Source: CAVSUZ01 sp963791885
GTDB lineage: Bacteria; Pseudomonadota; Alphaproteobacteria; Acetobacterales; Acetobacteraceae
Direction: 5' to 3'
DNA length: 64,000 nucleotides
NCBI GenBank assembly: GCA_963791885.1
Contig: CAWBUL010000006.1
Location: 1,922,001-1,986,000 of the forward strand
The translations under genes were made by a program, and so were the position numbers. The notes below the pieces were generated by a model, which saw only the letters and a list, made by a program, of their open reading frames with translations, did not search any database and was not told the origin of the DNA. Below are positions 55,651 through 63,998 of this stretch, piece after piece; within the stretch, counting starts at the first letter, position 1; the number at the start of each line of letters is the position of its first letter.

Positions 55651-56176
55651 TCTTGATCCGCAGCGCCTGGTCTTCATCGACGAGACCGGTGCCACCACCA
55701 AGATGGCGCGGCTCCGCGGGCGGGCGAAGCGCGGTCAGCGCTGCCGTGCACCCGTGCCGCACGGACACTGGAAGACAACCACGTTCACCGGTGCGCTGCG
55801 CCTTGCCGGCATGACCGCACCGATGGTGCTCGATGGCCCGATGAATGCCGATGCCTTCCGCGCCTACGTCCGCCACGTGCTCGCGCCCACACTGCAATCG
55901 GGCGACATCGTGGTGATGGACAATCTGCCCGCCCACAAACACGCGGACATACGCATGCTGATCGAGGCCGCCAGCGCCAGGCTGCTCTACCTGCCGCCCT
56001 ACTCGCCCGACTTCAACCCGATCGAGAAGGCGTTCGCAAAGCTCAAGGCCTTCCTGAGAAAAGCCGCAGCGCGGACGATCCCCGATCTATGGCAGGTCAT
56101 CGGCAGCACCATCGAAAAGTTCACGCCAGCCGAATGCGCCAATTACTTCACAGCCACAGGATACGAACCGGAATGA
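55610..56176 (+). CDS. IS630-family transposase, catalytic frame
   Basis: RRQAWFDAQPDLDPQRLVFI followed by DETGATTKMAR (first Asp/Glu pair), GDIVVMDNLPAHKHADIRML (second Asp) and PPYSPDFNPIEKAFAKLKAF (Glu). It is expressed by frameshifting from the upstream frame at the poly-A run, an arrangement common in IS630 elements. Confidence 0.88.
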   Translation: MRVRRQAWFDAQPDLDPQRLVFIDETGATTKMARLRGRAKRGQRCRAPVPHGHWKTTTFTGALRLAGMTAPMVLDGPMNADAFRAYVRHVLAPTLQSGDIVVMDNLPAHKHADIRMLIEAASARLLYLPPYSPDFNPIEKAFAKLKAFLRKAAARTIPDLWQVIGSTIEKFTPAECANYFTATGYEPE

Positions 56177-56191
56177 AAGGATTCTGCTCTA

Positions 56192-56805
56192 GGATTGTGA
56201 TGGCAGAAGTTGCTTATTGGCTGTCGCAGTTGTTTCTTGTCGTGCAGCAGTGGCGGTGATCCAATAGGTGATAGCGATGTCTACCTTAGCCACTCTAATT
56301 CCGTCGCGAGTTCTGGCTCGCGGGCGATCCGGCCTTCCGCCCAGCGGCTTATCGGTATCAGTAGGCTCGGTCCTCCCTCTTTGCGGAGGCGGCAACCAAC
56401 CGCTTGGCAACGGAAGGCTTTCGCCTCTTGGTTTGCAGCATGACGGCTGCGTGCCTCTCCTCTTCAGAAGGCTCACGGAAGGCATCATAATGAAGCGCCA
56501 AGCAGCTTGGAAGGGTGACGGCGAACTTGGCTTAGTGAGCGATTGGCCCATGTCTCGCCCGGGATTTCCCTGATGAACGGCCAATGCGGCCACCACGAGA
56601 GCAGGATAGCCGCCGAACAGGGCGTTCGACCGGTATCAGACCGATCACTCTTGACTACGACCAGACAACGCGCGTGTTGAACATTGTAGATAGAAGTTTT
56701 CTAATCTGGCTTGCTCATCAGGACACCGCAGTACCTGCTGTCCGAGCTTGATATCACCTGAGCCTCGCCGGGTACGATGCGGCGCTGTGTATCCGGGTCA
56801 AGGCC
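56192..56805. other. 614-base stretch without a supportable gene
   Basis: No frame has a convincing start or motif. It contains copy 2 of the interspersed repeat (56563-56607) otherwise found before the DUF502 gene, so part of it may derive from a duplicated flank. Confidence 0.45.
56563..56607 (+). repeat. interspersed imperfect repeat, copy 2
   Basis: Matches 51433-51477 over TTCCCT-GATGAACGGCCAATGC and GCAGGATA with several changes between. Confidence 0.55.
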
Positions 56806-57252
56806 GTGCCGGACGCGACGCTGGCCGAGCATGTGGAATGGGACCGCAGCGAACCTGGCGTTTCCGTCAGCATCAAGACAATGTGGAAGAGGCTACTAGC
56901 TCGATCTGACGCTCAAAAAAACGCGCTGGTCGCGGCTGAACGGGTGCGCGCCGACGTCGCCGACGCTCGGCCAAAAGACATCGTCATCGCTGACAATCTC
57001 GGCAGCCACAAGGTTGCCGGCGTGCGTGAGGCCATTACCGCGCGAGGAGCTGAGCTTATTCTCTTGCCCGCATATTCTCCCGATCAGAACCCGATCGAGC
57101 AGGTCTTTGCCAAGCTCAAAGCGCTACTGCGCAAGACCGCTCCGCGAAGCTGCGAGACGCTGTGGCGCAGCATCGGCTCGATCGTCAGCGGCTTCGGGCG
57201 CGATGAGTGCGCGAACTACCTGAGAAACTGCGGCTACGCACAGTCAGGGTAA
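56806..57252 (+). pseudogene. IS630-family transposase remnant
   Basis: GVSVSIKTMWKRLLARSDAQ, from the HTH half, is joined to VADARPKDIVIADNLGSHKV and LPAYSPDQNPIEQVFAKLKA, the second half of the catalytic domain. The first catalytic segment is missing. The downstream ACTGCTCTAG resembles the ends of element B. Confidence 0.85.
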
Positions 57253-57290
57253 AACTGCTCTAGCCGTTGCCGCTAGCCGTCACGGAAAAC

Positions 57291-57650
57291 ATGCGCCGTT
57301 GTAGCCACTGCACACAGCCGCTCGCCCCCGACCTGCGCATCGACGCCGCGTTCTGTTCAGCCGCCTGCCGCCGCGCACGGTGGCGTCGGCGCACCCGCAC
57401 CGCACACGCCCTCGCGCAGCCGCACAAGTGCGGAGCATGCCAGCAGCGTATCGTGGTCGTTAGCAAGCGCCGCGACACCCGCTACTGCTCGCCCGCCTGT
57501 CGCCAGCGTGCCTACCGCCAGCGCAAGGCCGCAGTGCCGCGCAAGGAGCACCAGCGCAATATCCGCGAGCGGTTGGCATCGGCAGACCGCGCCACGCGGG
57601 TCGCCGACATCGGCACAGCGCAGGTGCGGCGATCTCAACCGAGGAAGCAG
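57291..57650 (+). CDS. double zinc-finger protein, possibly N-terminal part of Mom-like gene
   Basis: MRRCSHCTQPLAPDLRIDAA then FCSAACRRARWRRR, and KCGACQQRIVVVSKRRDTRY then CSPACRQRAYRQRK: two CxxC...CxxxCR zinc fingers of the type that recognises or packs against DNA in phage proteins. After about residue 115 the frame stays open but reads the wrong strand phase of the downstream Mom-like gene. The end given is where the other frame takes over; it may be a separate gene or a fused domain. Confidence 0.5.
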
Positions 57651-58236
57651 CCGCCATCATCCTGCCCAACGAATGGCTCGGCTGGATGCCCGCCGTCAGC
57701 CGCCACTGCTTCGGCATCTTCTTCGACGGCGAGCTTGGTGGTGCTGTCGTCTATGGCGACGAATACGGCGAGAACCTCGGCGTCTGGCGGCGCTACGGCT
57801 ACGACGGCCGGATCATCGCCTTGTTGCGCGGCGCTTGCTGCCATTGGGCGCATCCGCACGCCGCCAGCAAGCTCTTCCGCCGCTCGATGGACCTACTACC
57901 GGACCGCTACGCGGTTGGTGACCGCAACCGTCGATGCCGAGGGCGGCGAGGTCGGCACCATCTATCAGGCGTGCGGCTTTGAGTTCGTCGGCGTCATGAG
58001 GCAGGGCGGGCGCGCGCATGTGCGGGTCAACGGCAAGAGCATGTCGGAACGGCAGGCGGCCGCCTCGCGGGCACGCAGGGCGCTGACGCCCTGGCGCGGC
58101 TCGGCTTTGACGCGAGCCCGACCGCCGCAAGGGACGCTATTTTGCATTCCTGGGCCCTCGCGCCGAGCGCCAGCGGTTGCGCGCTGCGATCAGACATCTG
58201 ATCGCGCCGTATCCGAAGCGGGCTGTGGATCCGTGA
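57630..58236 (+). pseudogene. Mom-like DNA modification protein remnant, several frame breaks
   Basis: Successive frames give AAAIILPNEWLGWMPAVSRH, LGGAVVYGDEYGENLGVWRR, IIALLRGACCHWAHPHAASK, then VTATVDAEGGEVGTIYQACG, VGVMRQGGRAHVRVNGKSMS and finally RYFAFLGPRAERQRLRAAIR followed by APYPKRAVDP. This order is that of GNAT-fold proteins related to phage Mu Mom, which hypermodifies adenine in DNA. At least three frame changes (about 57910, 58080-58130) make it inactive unless they are sequence errors. Confidence 0.65.
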
Positions 58237-58256
58237 CAAGGCGGCTGTCACGGAAT

Positions 58257-58400
58257 CAGTAGCACTCGGTGACGATCTCAACGCCGCTCGGATAGCTCGT
58301 GCAGTGCTGCGTCTCGCCGTGCACCCCCTGGATGTCGGTGTAGGTCGTGAAGCCCTGCTGGTACTCTGCCCTGTCCACGGCCTGCCAGGCGGGGTCCCAT
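58257..58400 (-). pseudogene. possible C-terminal fragment of an unknown gene
   Basis: The minus strand reads WPPKWDPAWQAVDRAEYQQG then FTTYTDIQGVHGETQHCTSY and ends VEIVTECY-stop. The composition is protein-like with a Cys pair, but there is no start and a stop lies upstream in frame. Probably the remnant of a small secreted or phage protein. Confidence 0.3.
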
Positions 58401-58544
58401 TTGGGGGGCCAATTCAGACAGTGCGTTTAGCGAACGGATGCGCTTCTCACGCGCTTATGAACAACTGGCGGAAAGGCGTGCCTTGGTTACGCCGCCTTTT
58501 CCAACCAGTCCGGTGACGGACGACGACGGTTGAAGGTCACCCGC

Positions 58545-59501
58545 ATGTTGCCGTTGTGCAGGTCCAAAGTTCACTTGAAGCCCTCGCTGGCGATCGCGAT
58601 TGCCCTCGCGCTGTGTGTCGCAATGCCCGCGCCGCCAGCCTTTGCCGATCGAGGCGGGGACCACGGTGGGGACCATCACGGCGGCGGCTGGGGTGGCGGC
58701 TACCGGGGCCCCGAACACGGTGGTGGTGAAGGCTGGCACGGTGGAGGTCGGGGAGCCGGACATGTCGAGGCCCGATCCTGGGGCGGGTGGCATGGTGACC
58801 ACGGCGAGTGGCGCGGCCGCTACGCTTCGCGCGGCTGGCACGGCAGCTCTGTCGAATGGGGCGCTTGGCACGGCGGAGGCTGGGGCTGGTCCTGGGCGGG
58901 ATTCGGCTGGGGCGGTAGTTGGTGGGGTGGTGGTTGGGCCTGGGCCGCGCCCTTTATCGGCGTTGGGCTGATTGTCGCGCCGCCACTGATCTTCGCGCCG
59001 CCGCCGATCTACCTTCTGCCACCCCCGGTCATCGTTGGATTGCCGGTCATCGCACCGCCGGCGCTCGCGCCGCCGATCGTGGCGGCCCCGCTCCCCCCGA
59101 CTCCGGTCGCGCCGGGCCCGCTTATCGGCGCGGCGGCACCGCCGCCGATCGTTGTGTTGCCACCGCCCGTGGTGGTCGCGGCTGCGGCACCCCCGCCCGT
59201 GATCTTCGCGCCGCCTGCCTTCGGCTTCGTGATCGCGCCACCGGTCCTTGCCTTCGCGGCCATCCCGGCGGTCTGGTGGCAGAGTGGCTTCATCGGCGGC
59301 GGCTATTACGGCGGCGGTCAACATGTCCATGCCTCCGGCTACGCGTGGCGCGCCGGCCGCTGGGGCGGCCGGTCCTGGGCCCCCGCATCCTGGGGCCATG
59401 GAGGCTGGGGTGGCTGGCACGGCGGTGCCTGGCATGGCGGCGGCTGGGGTCACGGCGGCGGTGGCCATGGCGGCTGGGGCGATCACGAACGGCGAGATTG
59501 A
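58545..59501 (+). CDS. secreted Gly/His/Trp- and Pro-rich protein
   Basis: A 318-residue exported protein. A signal peptide (LKPSLAIAIALALCVAMPAP then AFA) is followed by a Gly/His/Trp-rich segment (GGDHHGGGWGGGYRGPEHGG-like, about 35-125), a Pro/Val/Ala-rich central region (APPLIFAPPPIYLLPPPVIV) of alternating hydrophobic strands and another Gly/Trp/His-rich end. No enzyme motif. Similar proteins in Acetobacteraceae and rhizobia are uncharacterised; an envelope or surface role is likely. ATG 58545 is used; a TTG at 58530 is upstream. Confidence 0.65.
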   Translation: MLPLCRSKVHLKPSLAIAIALALCVAMPAPPAFADRGGDHGGDHHGGGWGGGYRGPEHGGGEGWHGGGRGAGHVEARSWGGWHGDHGEWRGRYASRGWHGSSVEWGAWHGGGWGWSWAGFGWGGSWWGGGWAWAAPFIGVGLIVAPPLIFAPPPIYLLPPPVIVGLPVIAPPALAPPIVAAPLPPTPVAPGPLIGAAAPPPIVVLPPPVVVAAAAPPPVIFAPPAFGFVIAPPVLAFAAIPAVWWQSGFIGGGYYGGGQHVHASGYAWRAGRWGGRSWAPASWGHGGWGGWHGGAWHGGGWGHGGGGHGGWGDHERRD

Positions 59502-59503
59502 TC

Positions 59504-59986
59504 ATGGGGATGACGACGATGACGGCCAAAACGCTTCTGCTCGCCGCAGGTCTGCTGGCCCCCACCGCCGGCGCCGCAGCGCTCGCCCAAACCGCGGCGG
59601 CACCGGCGCAACCGGCCGTCGCGCCGCCAGCCGCGCCGGAATCCGCTACACAAAGGGCGGCGGAGCAGCGCATTCAGACGTTGAAGGCGCAACTCGGCAT
59701 TACACCGGAACAAGCGCCGCTCTGGGATGCGTTCGCGCAGGCGATGCGCGAGAACGCGACGTCCACGGACGCATTGTTTCAGCGTCGCGTCAGCACTGTT
59801 TCGACAATGAACGCGGTCGACAACATGAAATCATACGCGGAAATCGCCCAGGACTATGCGACGAACACGACAAAGCTCGCGACCGCGTTCGAGAGCCTGT
59901 ACGCAAGCCTGTCGGAAACGCAGAAGCAAGCTGCTGACACGCTTTTTCGCCAACAGGCGGTTGCGGCGGCGCAGCGGCATCGCTGA
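59504..59986 (+). CDS. Spy/CpxP-family periplasmic protein
   Basis: A 160-residue exported protein. Signal peptide (AKTLLLAAGLLAPTAGAAAL), Ala/Pro-rich linker, then an all-helical domain with LGITPEQAPLWDAFAQAMRE and LSETQKQAADTLF, two LTxxQ-like repeats of the Spy/CpxP family. Such proteins are periplasmic chaperones or stress sensors. It starts three bases after the previous gene's stop, so they are co-transcribed. Confidence 0.82.
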   Translation: MGMTTMTAKTLLLAAGLLAPTAGAAALAQTAAAPAQPAVAPPAAPESATQRAAEQRIQTLKAQLGITPEQAPLWDAFAQAMRENATSTDALFQRRVSTVSTMNAVDNMKSYAEIAQDYATNTTKLATAFESLYASLSETQKQAADTLFRQQAVAAAQRHR

Positions 59987-60071
59987 CAGCGCGACATACC
60001 CGCGCGGATTCCGCCCAAAGACCAGAGATGTTCCTGTTTGGTTAAACCAAGGTCCACAAATCCTTGCGAAC

Positions 60072-60544
60072 CTAGAGGGTGTTATGAACCTGCGGCCAGT
60101 ATAGCTGCCTGCCTGAGCATGAAGCAGGCGAAGGCGACGATGTGCAAACCGGCCAGAGTGCTGGCATATCGCTCATAGTCCTTGACCAGTCTCCTGCATC
60201 GGGTCGCCCATGCGAACGACCGTTCGACCACCCACCGCCTGGGCAGCAGCACGAAACCCCGTTTGGCCTCCGGCAATTTGACGACTTCCAACGCAATGCC
60301 TCGCTGCTTGGCAGCTTCGGCCGCCGTCTCGCCAGGCAATGCCATAGCGCACGACGTAACGCAGGCCATTGAACAGTTCGCGCAGCGAGTGCTCTCGTTG
60401 CATGGCGTCCTCACGCATCAGCGTCAGATACGGCACCACCAATGACCACTCTTCGTCAGACACGTCAGAGGGGTAGGGTTTACGGCGAGTCGGCATCCCC
60501 CTCTATTGGGGGACAGCCGCCGAAAAGTACATAACACTCTCTAG
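60072..60544 (-). mobile_element. internally deleted IS5-family element (MITE-like)
   Basis: Ends CTAGAGGGTGTTATG (60072-60086) and the complement of CTAGAGAGTGTTATG (60530-60544) are inverted repeats with one mismatch; CTAG at both tips may be the target duplication. Inside are only the first 55 codons of an IS427-type transposase (YPSDVSDEEWSLVVPYLTLM, LFNGLRYVVRYGIAWR) and the last 70 (RGFVLLPRRWVVERSFAWAT, YERYASTLAGLHIVAFACFM). The catalytic centre is deleted. Confidence 0.85.
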
Positions 60545-60551
60545 AAGAATA

Positions 60552-60827
60552 ATGGAACATGGATTGATGATAAGGAGGCCATGCGCCTACACGAACGAGC
60601 CGCAGGGCACGCGCTATCGCAATGAGTGGCGCGGGCGGATCGCGCGCAATCCGCAGCTGGAAAGCCTCTCCTGCAAGCACGACAAGCGCACGCTGTTCGA
60701 TGCGCAGTGGGTGGCCGCGCATTGGGAGGAAGTCTCCACTAGGCTGGCCACCGTCCCCGCAGACGCCAGGGATGGACGCCGCAAACTCGCGCATCCGACC
60801 ACCATCAAGCGCAAGTACGATGCTTGA
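60552..60827 (+). CDS. unknown 91-residue protein, perhaps truncated
   Basis: MEHGLMIRRPCAYTNEPQGT, then RNEWRGRIARNPQLESLSCK and QWVAAHWEEVSTRLATVPAD. Basic, no known motif. It begins eight bases after the deleted IS5, so the original N-terminus may have been displaced. The nearest ATG has no clear RBS. Confidence 0.35.
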   Translation: MEHGLMIRRPCAYTNEPQGTRYRNEWRGRIARNPQLESLSCKHDKRTLFDAQWVAAHWEEVSTRLATVPADARDGRRKLAHPTTIKRKYDA

Positions 60828-61309
60828 GGCGAGAATGCGCGCAGACGGAGTTTACCTGCGCCGGCTTGCCATCTCGTCCATCGGCGGGCGCGCGTGACCG
60901 AAACCAGCCTTCCGTCCCCGACATCGGCCATGCTTCGCTCGCCCGCATGCCAGGCCGCGTCCAACACCGGGACAAGCCGCGCCACGCTGCACCGCTACCG
61001 GCGGAGCGCGTCGCCGCGCTGCCCTTCGTCTGGTCGCCCACCGCCGGGCGCATCATCGCGCCCTGGTCCTCGCACGCCCGGCATGAGCGAGCGCGATCAG
61101 CAACGCTTGGTGTGCGTGCTCGACTTCGTCGCCGCGTCGCCGCCCGACTGTGCGTGCTGGCTGTGGCCGGAGCGGAGCAAGCCGGAGCCGATCAAGGCCG
61201 ATGATCTGCGTACGTGGCTCGCGCGCTGGTCGGCGGATCGCACGTGCTACCGCGCGCGGCGTGCGCGATAATCTTTATTACCGCATCCCGCGGCCGACCC
61301 GATGACGAC
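60828..61309. other. 480-base stretch with only weak coding potential
   Basis: A frame at 61083-61271 (MSERDQQRLVCVLDFVAASP, then WLWPERSKPEPIKADDLRTW) looks protein-like but has no RBS. The rest shows nothing recognisable. Confidence 0.35.
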
Positions 61310-61915
61310 TTACAAAAACCCACTTCCTGCGTGGCCAGTGAACCGGCTCTTCGATCGGACGTAACCGGCAAGCGTGTCGATCGAGCGGGGGCGACTCTGT
61401 TCTTGCATCTTCCAGACGCTCGCATTGTGCTCGGCCGCAGATGACAGAAACCCCGAGCGCAGCGAGTGCGCGCTGAACACCGCACGATCGAGGCCGGCGC
61501 GGGCGATCAGCTTCTTCACCACGCGTGCGACGGCCGCGCCCCGCATGGCACCGCCGAGACGTCCACCAAGCGCCACGGCACGGAAGATCACACCGTCAGT
61601 GATGCCGGCCGCCGCGAGCCACTGTTCCAGCGCTTCGACCGGGCGGATGTGATGCCCATGTGGCAGAACTGACGACCTGCCCGGCTCCTTCCTGATCGCC
61701 CTTGCTGCGGCGGATGGTGAGCAGAATGCCTTCCTTGGTGTGCTCGATGTCGTTGGTTGTGAGCGCAACCAGTTCGCTGCGGCGGAGCGCGCCGGCCATG
61801 CCGACGGCGATCAGCACGCGGTCGCGGAGGCCGATCAGATCGTCGCCGCACTGCGCCAGCATCTTCGCGATGATGTCGTGCGTGGCGGCGCGCGGGCGGC
61901 GATCTTCTCCCAAGT
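61310..61915 (-). pseudogene. tyrosine recombinase remnant
   Basis: LIGLRDRVLIAVGMAGALRR then SELVALTTNDIEHTKEGILL is the first catalytic-Arg region; after a frame change near 61670 the rest reads AVFSAHSLRSGFLSSAAEHN (HxxR) and IDTLAGYVRSKSRF (nucleophile Tyr). The N-terminal DNA-binding half is missing, replaced near 61915 by an MT-A70-like remnant. Confidence 0.8.
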
Positions 61916-62226
61916 CAAGGTGACATAGTGATTGCTGGGGTTCAAGCGATTCATGCCGCGCTCGCCGAGCGTAGTGAACATCGTACCAGGGCCCATCACC
62001 ACGAGCGGGAAGCGCGGCAAAGCCTCGAACTGCGCGGCGGCGGTGGTGCTCGCGTCCGCCAGCTTGGCATGCACCGCATCGCGCTTCGCCTTCGCTTTAG
62101 CGTAGGCTGCATCCTTCTCTGCCTGTAGTTGCGCGCGCTTCAGCCGGTCGCGATACCGCTGCTGCTTTTGTGCCGCCGTCAGTGGCCGCCGTCAGTGGCC
62201 GCCGACCGATCGGTTCCCGACCCATG
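61916..62226 (-). pseudogene. MT-A70-like methyltransferase remnant with 13-bp duplication
   Basis: RPLTAAQKQQRYRDRLKRAQ, KAKAKRDAVHAKLADASTTA and FEALPRFPLVVMGPGTMFTT, then LGERGMNRLNPSNHYVTLTW, match the N-terminal third of phage-type MT-A70 enzymes, where the last segment normally follows a DPPW motif; here that motif is degenerate (GPGT). The 13-mer GCCGCCGTCAGTG is tandemly duplicated at 62172-62197 and shifts the frame. The remainder is lost at the recombinase junction. Confidence 0.6.
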
Positions 62227-62285
62227 TTTCCCGCGCTATACGGTAACGGATTTACGTTACCATAATCGAGGCCTGGGATTAGACC

Positions 62286-62564
62286 ATGCAGACGCGGATC
62301 GTCACCGCCCGTGTGCCGAAGCGGATCAGGAAGCCGACGATGACCGGGCCGAAGCTCTCCCGTGTGATCGTTGGCAAGCCGGCGCCGGCGCCGGAAACGC
62401 CAGAGGCCCATCAGGCACGTGGTGACGCGGCCGACCGGCTGTGGCGGGAGATGGTCGCCAGCGTGAGCCGAAAAAATCCCCCCGCCTATGAGGCCGGGGG
62501 GAAGTGTTGGCCGTTCAGGATGGGAAAAGAACGGGTAACGGTCCCATCCCCGGCCGATCTTTAA
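62286..62564 (+). CDS. unknown 92-residue protein
   Basis: MQTRIVTARVPKRIRKPTMT, then KLSRVIVGKPAPAPETPEAH and QARGDAADRLWREMVASVSR; the last 25 residues run through a terminator hairpin, so the true end may have been altered. A second, truncated copy of the middle (96 bases) ends the window. Basic N-terminus, no known motif. Confidence 0.45.
   Translation: MQTRIVTARVPKRIRKPTMTGPKLSRVIVGKPAPAPETPEAHQARGDAADRLWREMVASVSRKNPPAYEAGGKCWPFRMGKERVTVPSPADL
62351..62447 (+). repeat. 97-base direct repeat, copy 1 (pairs with 63903-63998)
   Basis: AAGCTCTCCCGTGTGATCGT ... GACGCGGCCGACCGGCTGTGG occurs in both places with few changes. The copies flank the second PEP-CTERM gene and its upstream repeats. 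Confidence 0.85.
62471..62501 (-). terminator. intrinsic terminator, minus strand
   Basis: Read on the minus strand: CCCCCCGGCCT-cat-AGGCGGGGGG followed by ATTTTTT. A classic hairpin with T-run, implying that a minus-strand gene once ended here, although no clear gene is readable to its right. Confidence 0.75.
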
Positions 62565-62840
62565 CTTCGGCGCGGCCCCGCGGTTGTTGCGCTTCTTCAT
62601 TTTTGAAGCGGGATGGTCGAACGTCAAAAGTGTTACGCACAAACACCCGGGCAGCGCGGCAATGATGAAAAGGACCACTTCGGTCGGGCGTGCGTGTGCG
62701 CTTCGGCGAGGCCCGGCCGCGAGGGGGATAGCCCGAGCAGTGCCGTCATTCCCCTCCCGAGTCAGCCAAATGGCAGTGAGCGGCGTCACGTTCTTCACCG
62801 CCTCGGGCGACAAGGCTGATGTCGGCGGCAAACGATCAGT
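62565..62840. other. stretch without a supportable gene
   Basis: The minus strand has a long open frame with a hydrophobic block (VVLFIIAALPGCLCVTLLTF) and a basic end (KMKKRNNRG), faintly like a PEP-CTERM tail but without the PEP motif. With the terminator to its left it may be a decayed minus-strand gene. Nothing firmer can be said. Confidence 0.3.
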
Positions 62841-63152
62841 AACCTTGAGGGTGGGCGCTGGGCGTGAACAAAACGCAGTGATGAAACCGGCCCAGGGAAT
62901 TAATACATCACGAATTATTTGCAGCCGTGGGTTGAACAGAGCCATTCGCTGAAACTGTTAGTTGGAAATAAAACTTTGTACTTCGCGAAACCAGCCCATT
63001 GGTCCCCTCAATGCAACCTTAAGGTGGGCGCTAACCCGGGGAAAGTAAAATAGAATATACACTGCGAAATCATGTGCAGCCGGGGGTTGGACAAAGTCCT
63101 TCACTGAAACTGTCGGCGTGACATTAAAACTTTGGACTTTGCGTGACCAGCC
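62841..63152. repeat. two diverged tandem repeats (about 156 and 138 bases)
   Basis: Unit A (62841-62996) and unit B (63015-63152) share AACCTT-AGGGTGGGCGCT-like starts, GCAGCCG-GGGTTG, CACTGAAACTGT and AAAACTTTG-ACTT-GCG-ACCAGCC in the same order. They end about 75 bases before the PEP-CTERM gene, so they probably are duplicated upstream control regions. Confidence 0.75.
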
Positions 63153-63225
63153 TCTTAACAGAAAACAGGCGCGCTTCGTATGCCCCAAGTCTTTAGCTGC
63201 GAACAAGACGCGTCACGGGGGGACC

Positions 63226-63862
63226 ATGCTCAAATCGCTGTTAATAGGTGGCTTGGCGTTCGCGGCAGTCGCCGGGGTAGGAAGCGCCCGAGCGGGACCA
63301 TGTGCAATGGCGTCATCCTCGGTCTATACGGCGCCCGGATTCTCGTGCACGGTCAGCACACTGACGTTCAGCAGCATCAGCATCAGCCCGAGTACCGACC
63401 GGAGACGGAGTAGTTGGACCGATTACAGTCACGCCAGTCGCGAGCGGCTTATCGTTAACCTTTTCCTCTGCTGCATCCGCTCCCCCGCCTTCGACCGCGG
63501 ACATTGCTTGGCTCTATACGGTTGCATCCACGGTGCCGATCGTGGACGCCAGCCTATTGCTGACGGGAAGTGGTACCGGCGGTGGTACAGTCAGCCTGAG
63601 TGAGACGCTCTCCAACGGCAAGACGCTGACGGCGTCAAGCCCGGGAAGTGCGACCAATTCTGTAACCTTCCCGGGTGTCAGCAGCCTTTCGGTGGCCAAG
63701 GATCTGGCGGATGTTGCCCTCACGCCAGGCAGCTTGGCGGTTTCCTCGGTTATCGTGAATACATTCTCGACGAGCTTCATACCTGAGCCGACGTCGATCG
63801 CGCTGGTTGTGACGGGCCTTATTGGTCTCGGGTTCAGCCGCCGGAGCAAGCGAAACTCGTAA
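63226..63862 (+). pseudogene. PEP-CTERM sorting domain protein, one frame break
   Basis: MLKSLLIGGLAFAAVAGVGS then ARA is a signal peptide; FSCTVSTLTFSSISISPSTD follows. Near 63405 the frame changes and the protein continues as VVGPITVTPVASGLSLTFSS, ASTVPIVDASLLLTGSGTGG and ends IPEPTSIALVVTGLIGLGFS plus RRSKRNS, a PEP-CTERM tail. About 210 residues in total. GGGGGG precedes the ATG. It is a second exosortase substrate in the window, unrelated in sequence to the one at 18908. Confidence 0.8.
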
Positions 63863-63902
63863 CACCATCGCCCGGACTTGCCGGTGGCCGGCAGCACGGC
63901 GG

Positions 63903-63998
63903 GAAGCTCTCCCGTGTGATCGTCGGCAAGGCAGCCTAGGAGCCGGAAACGCCAGAGGCCCATCAGGCACGTGGCGACGCGGCCGACCGGCTGTGGAA
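63903..63998 (+). repeat. direct repeat, copy 2, remnant of the gene at 62286
   Basis: Repeats 62351-62447. In the matching frame it reads KLSRVIVGKAA then TAG, so it is not functional. Confidence 0.8.

Larger units (their letters stand above)
55136..56189 (+). mobile_element. IS630-family element B, adjoining element A
   Basis: Ends GAGCAGAACCC (55136) and its near-complement ending TTCTGCTC (56182-56189) are flanked by TA. The TA at 55134-55135 is shared with element A, so the two unrelated elements sit back to back. Two overlapping frames encode the transposase. Confidence 0.88.

Noticed and set aside
62565..62945. Minus-strand frame as a third PEP-CTERM protein
   Set aside because: It has a hydrophobic block and basic end but no PEP motif, signal peptide or start site; kept only as an unexplained stretch.
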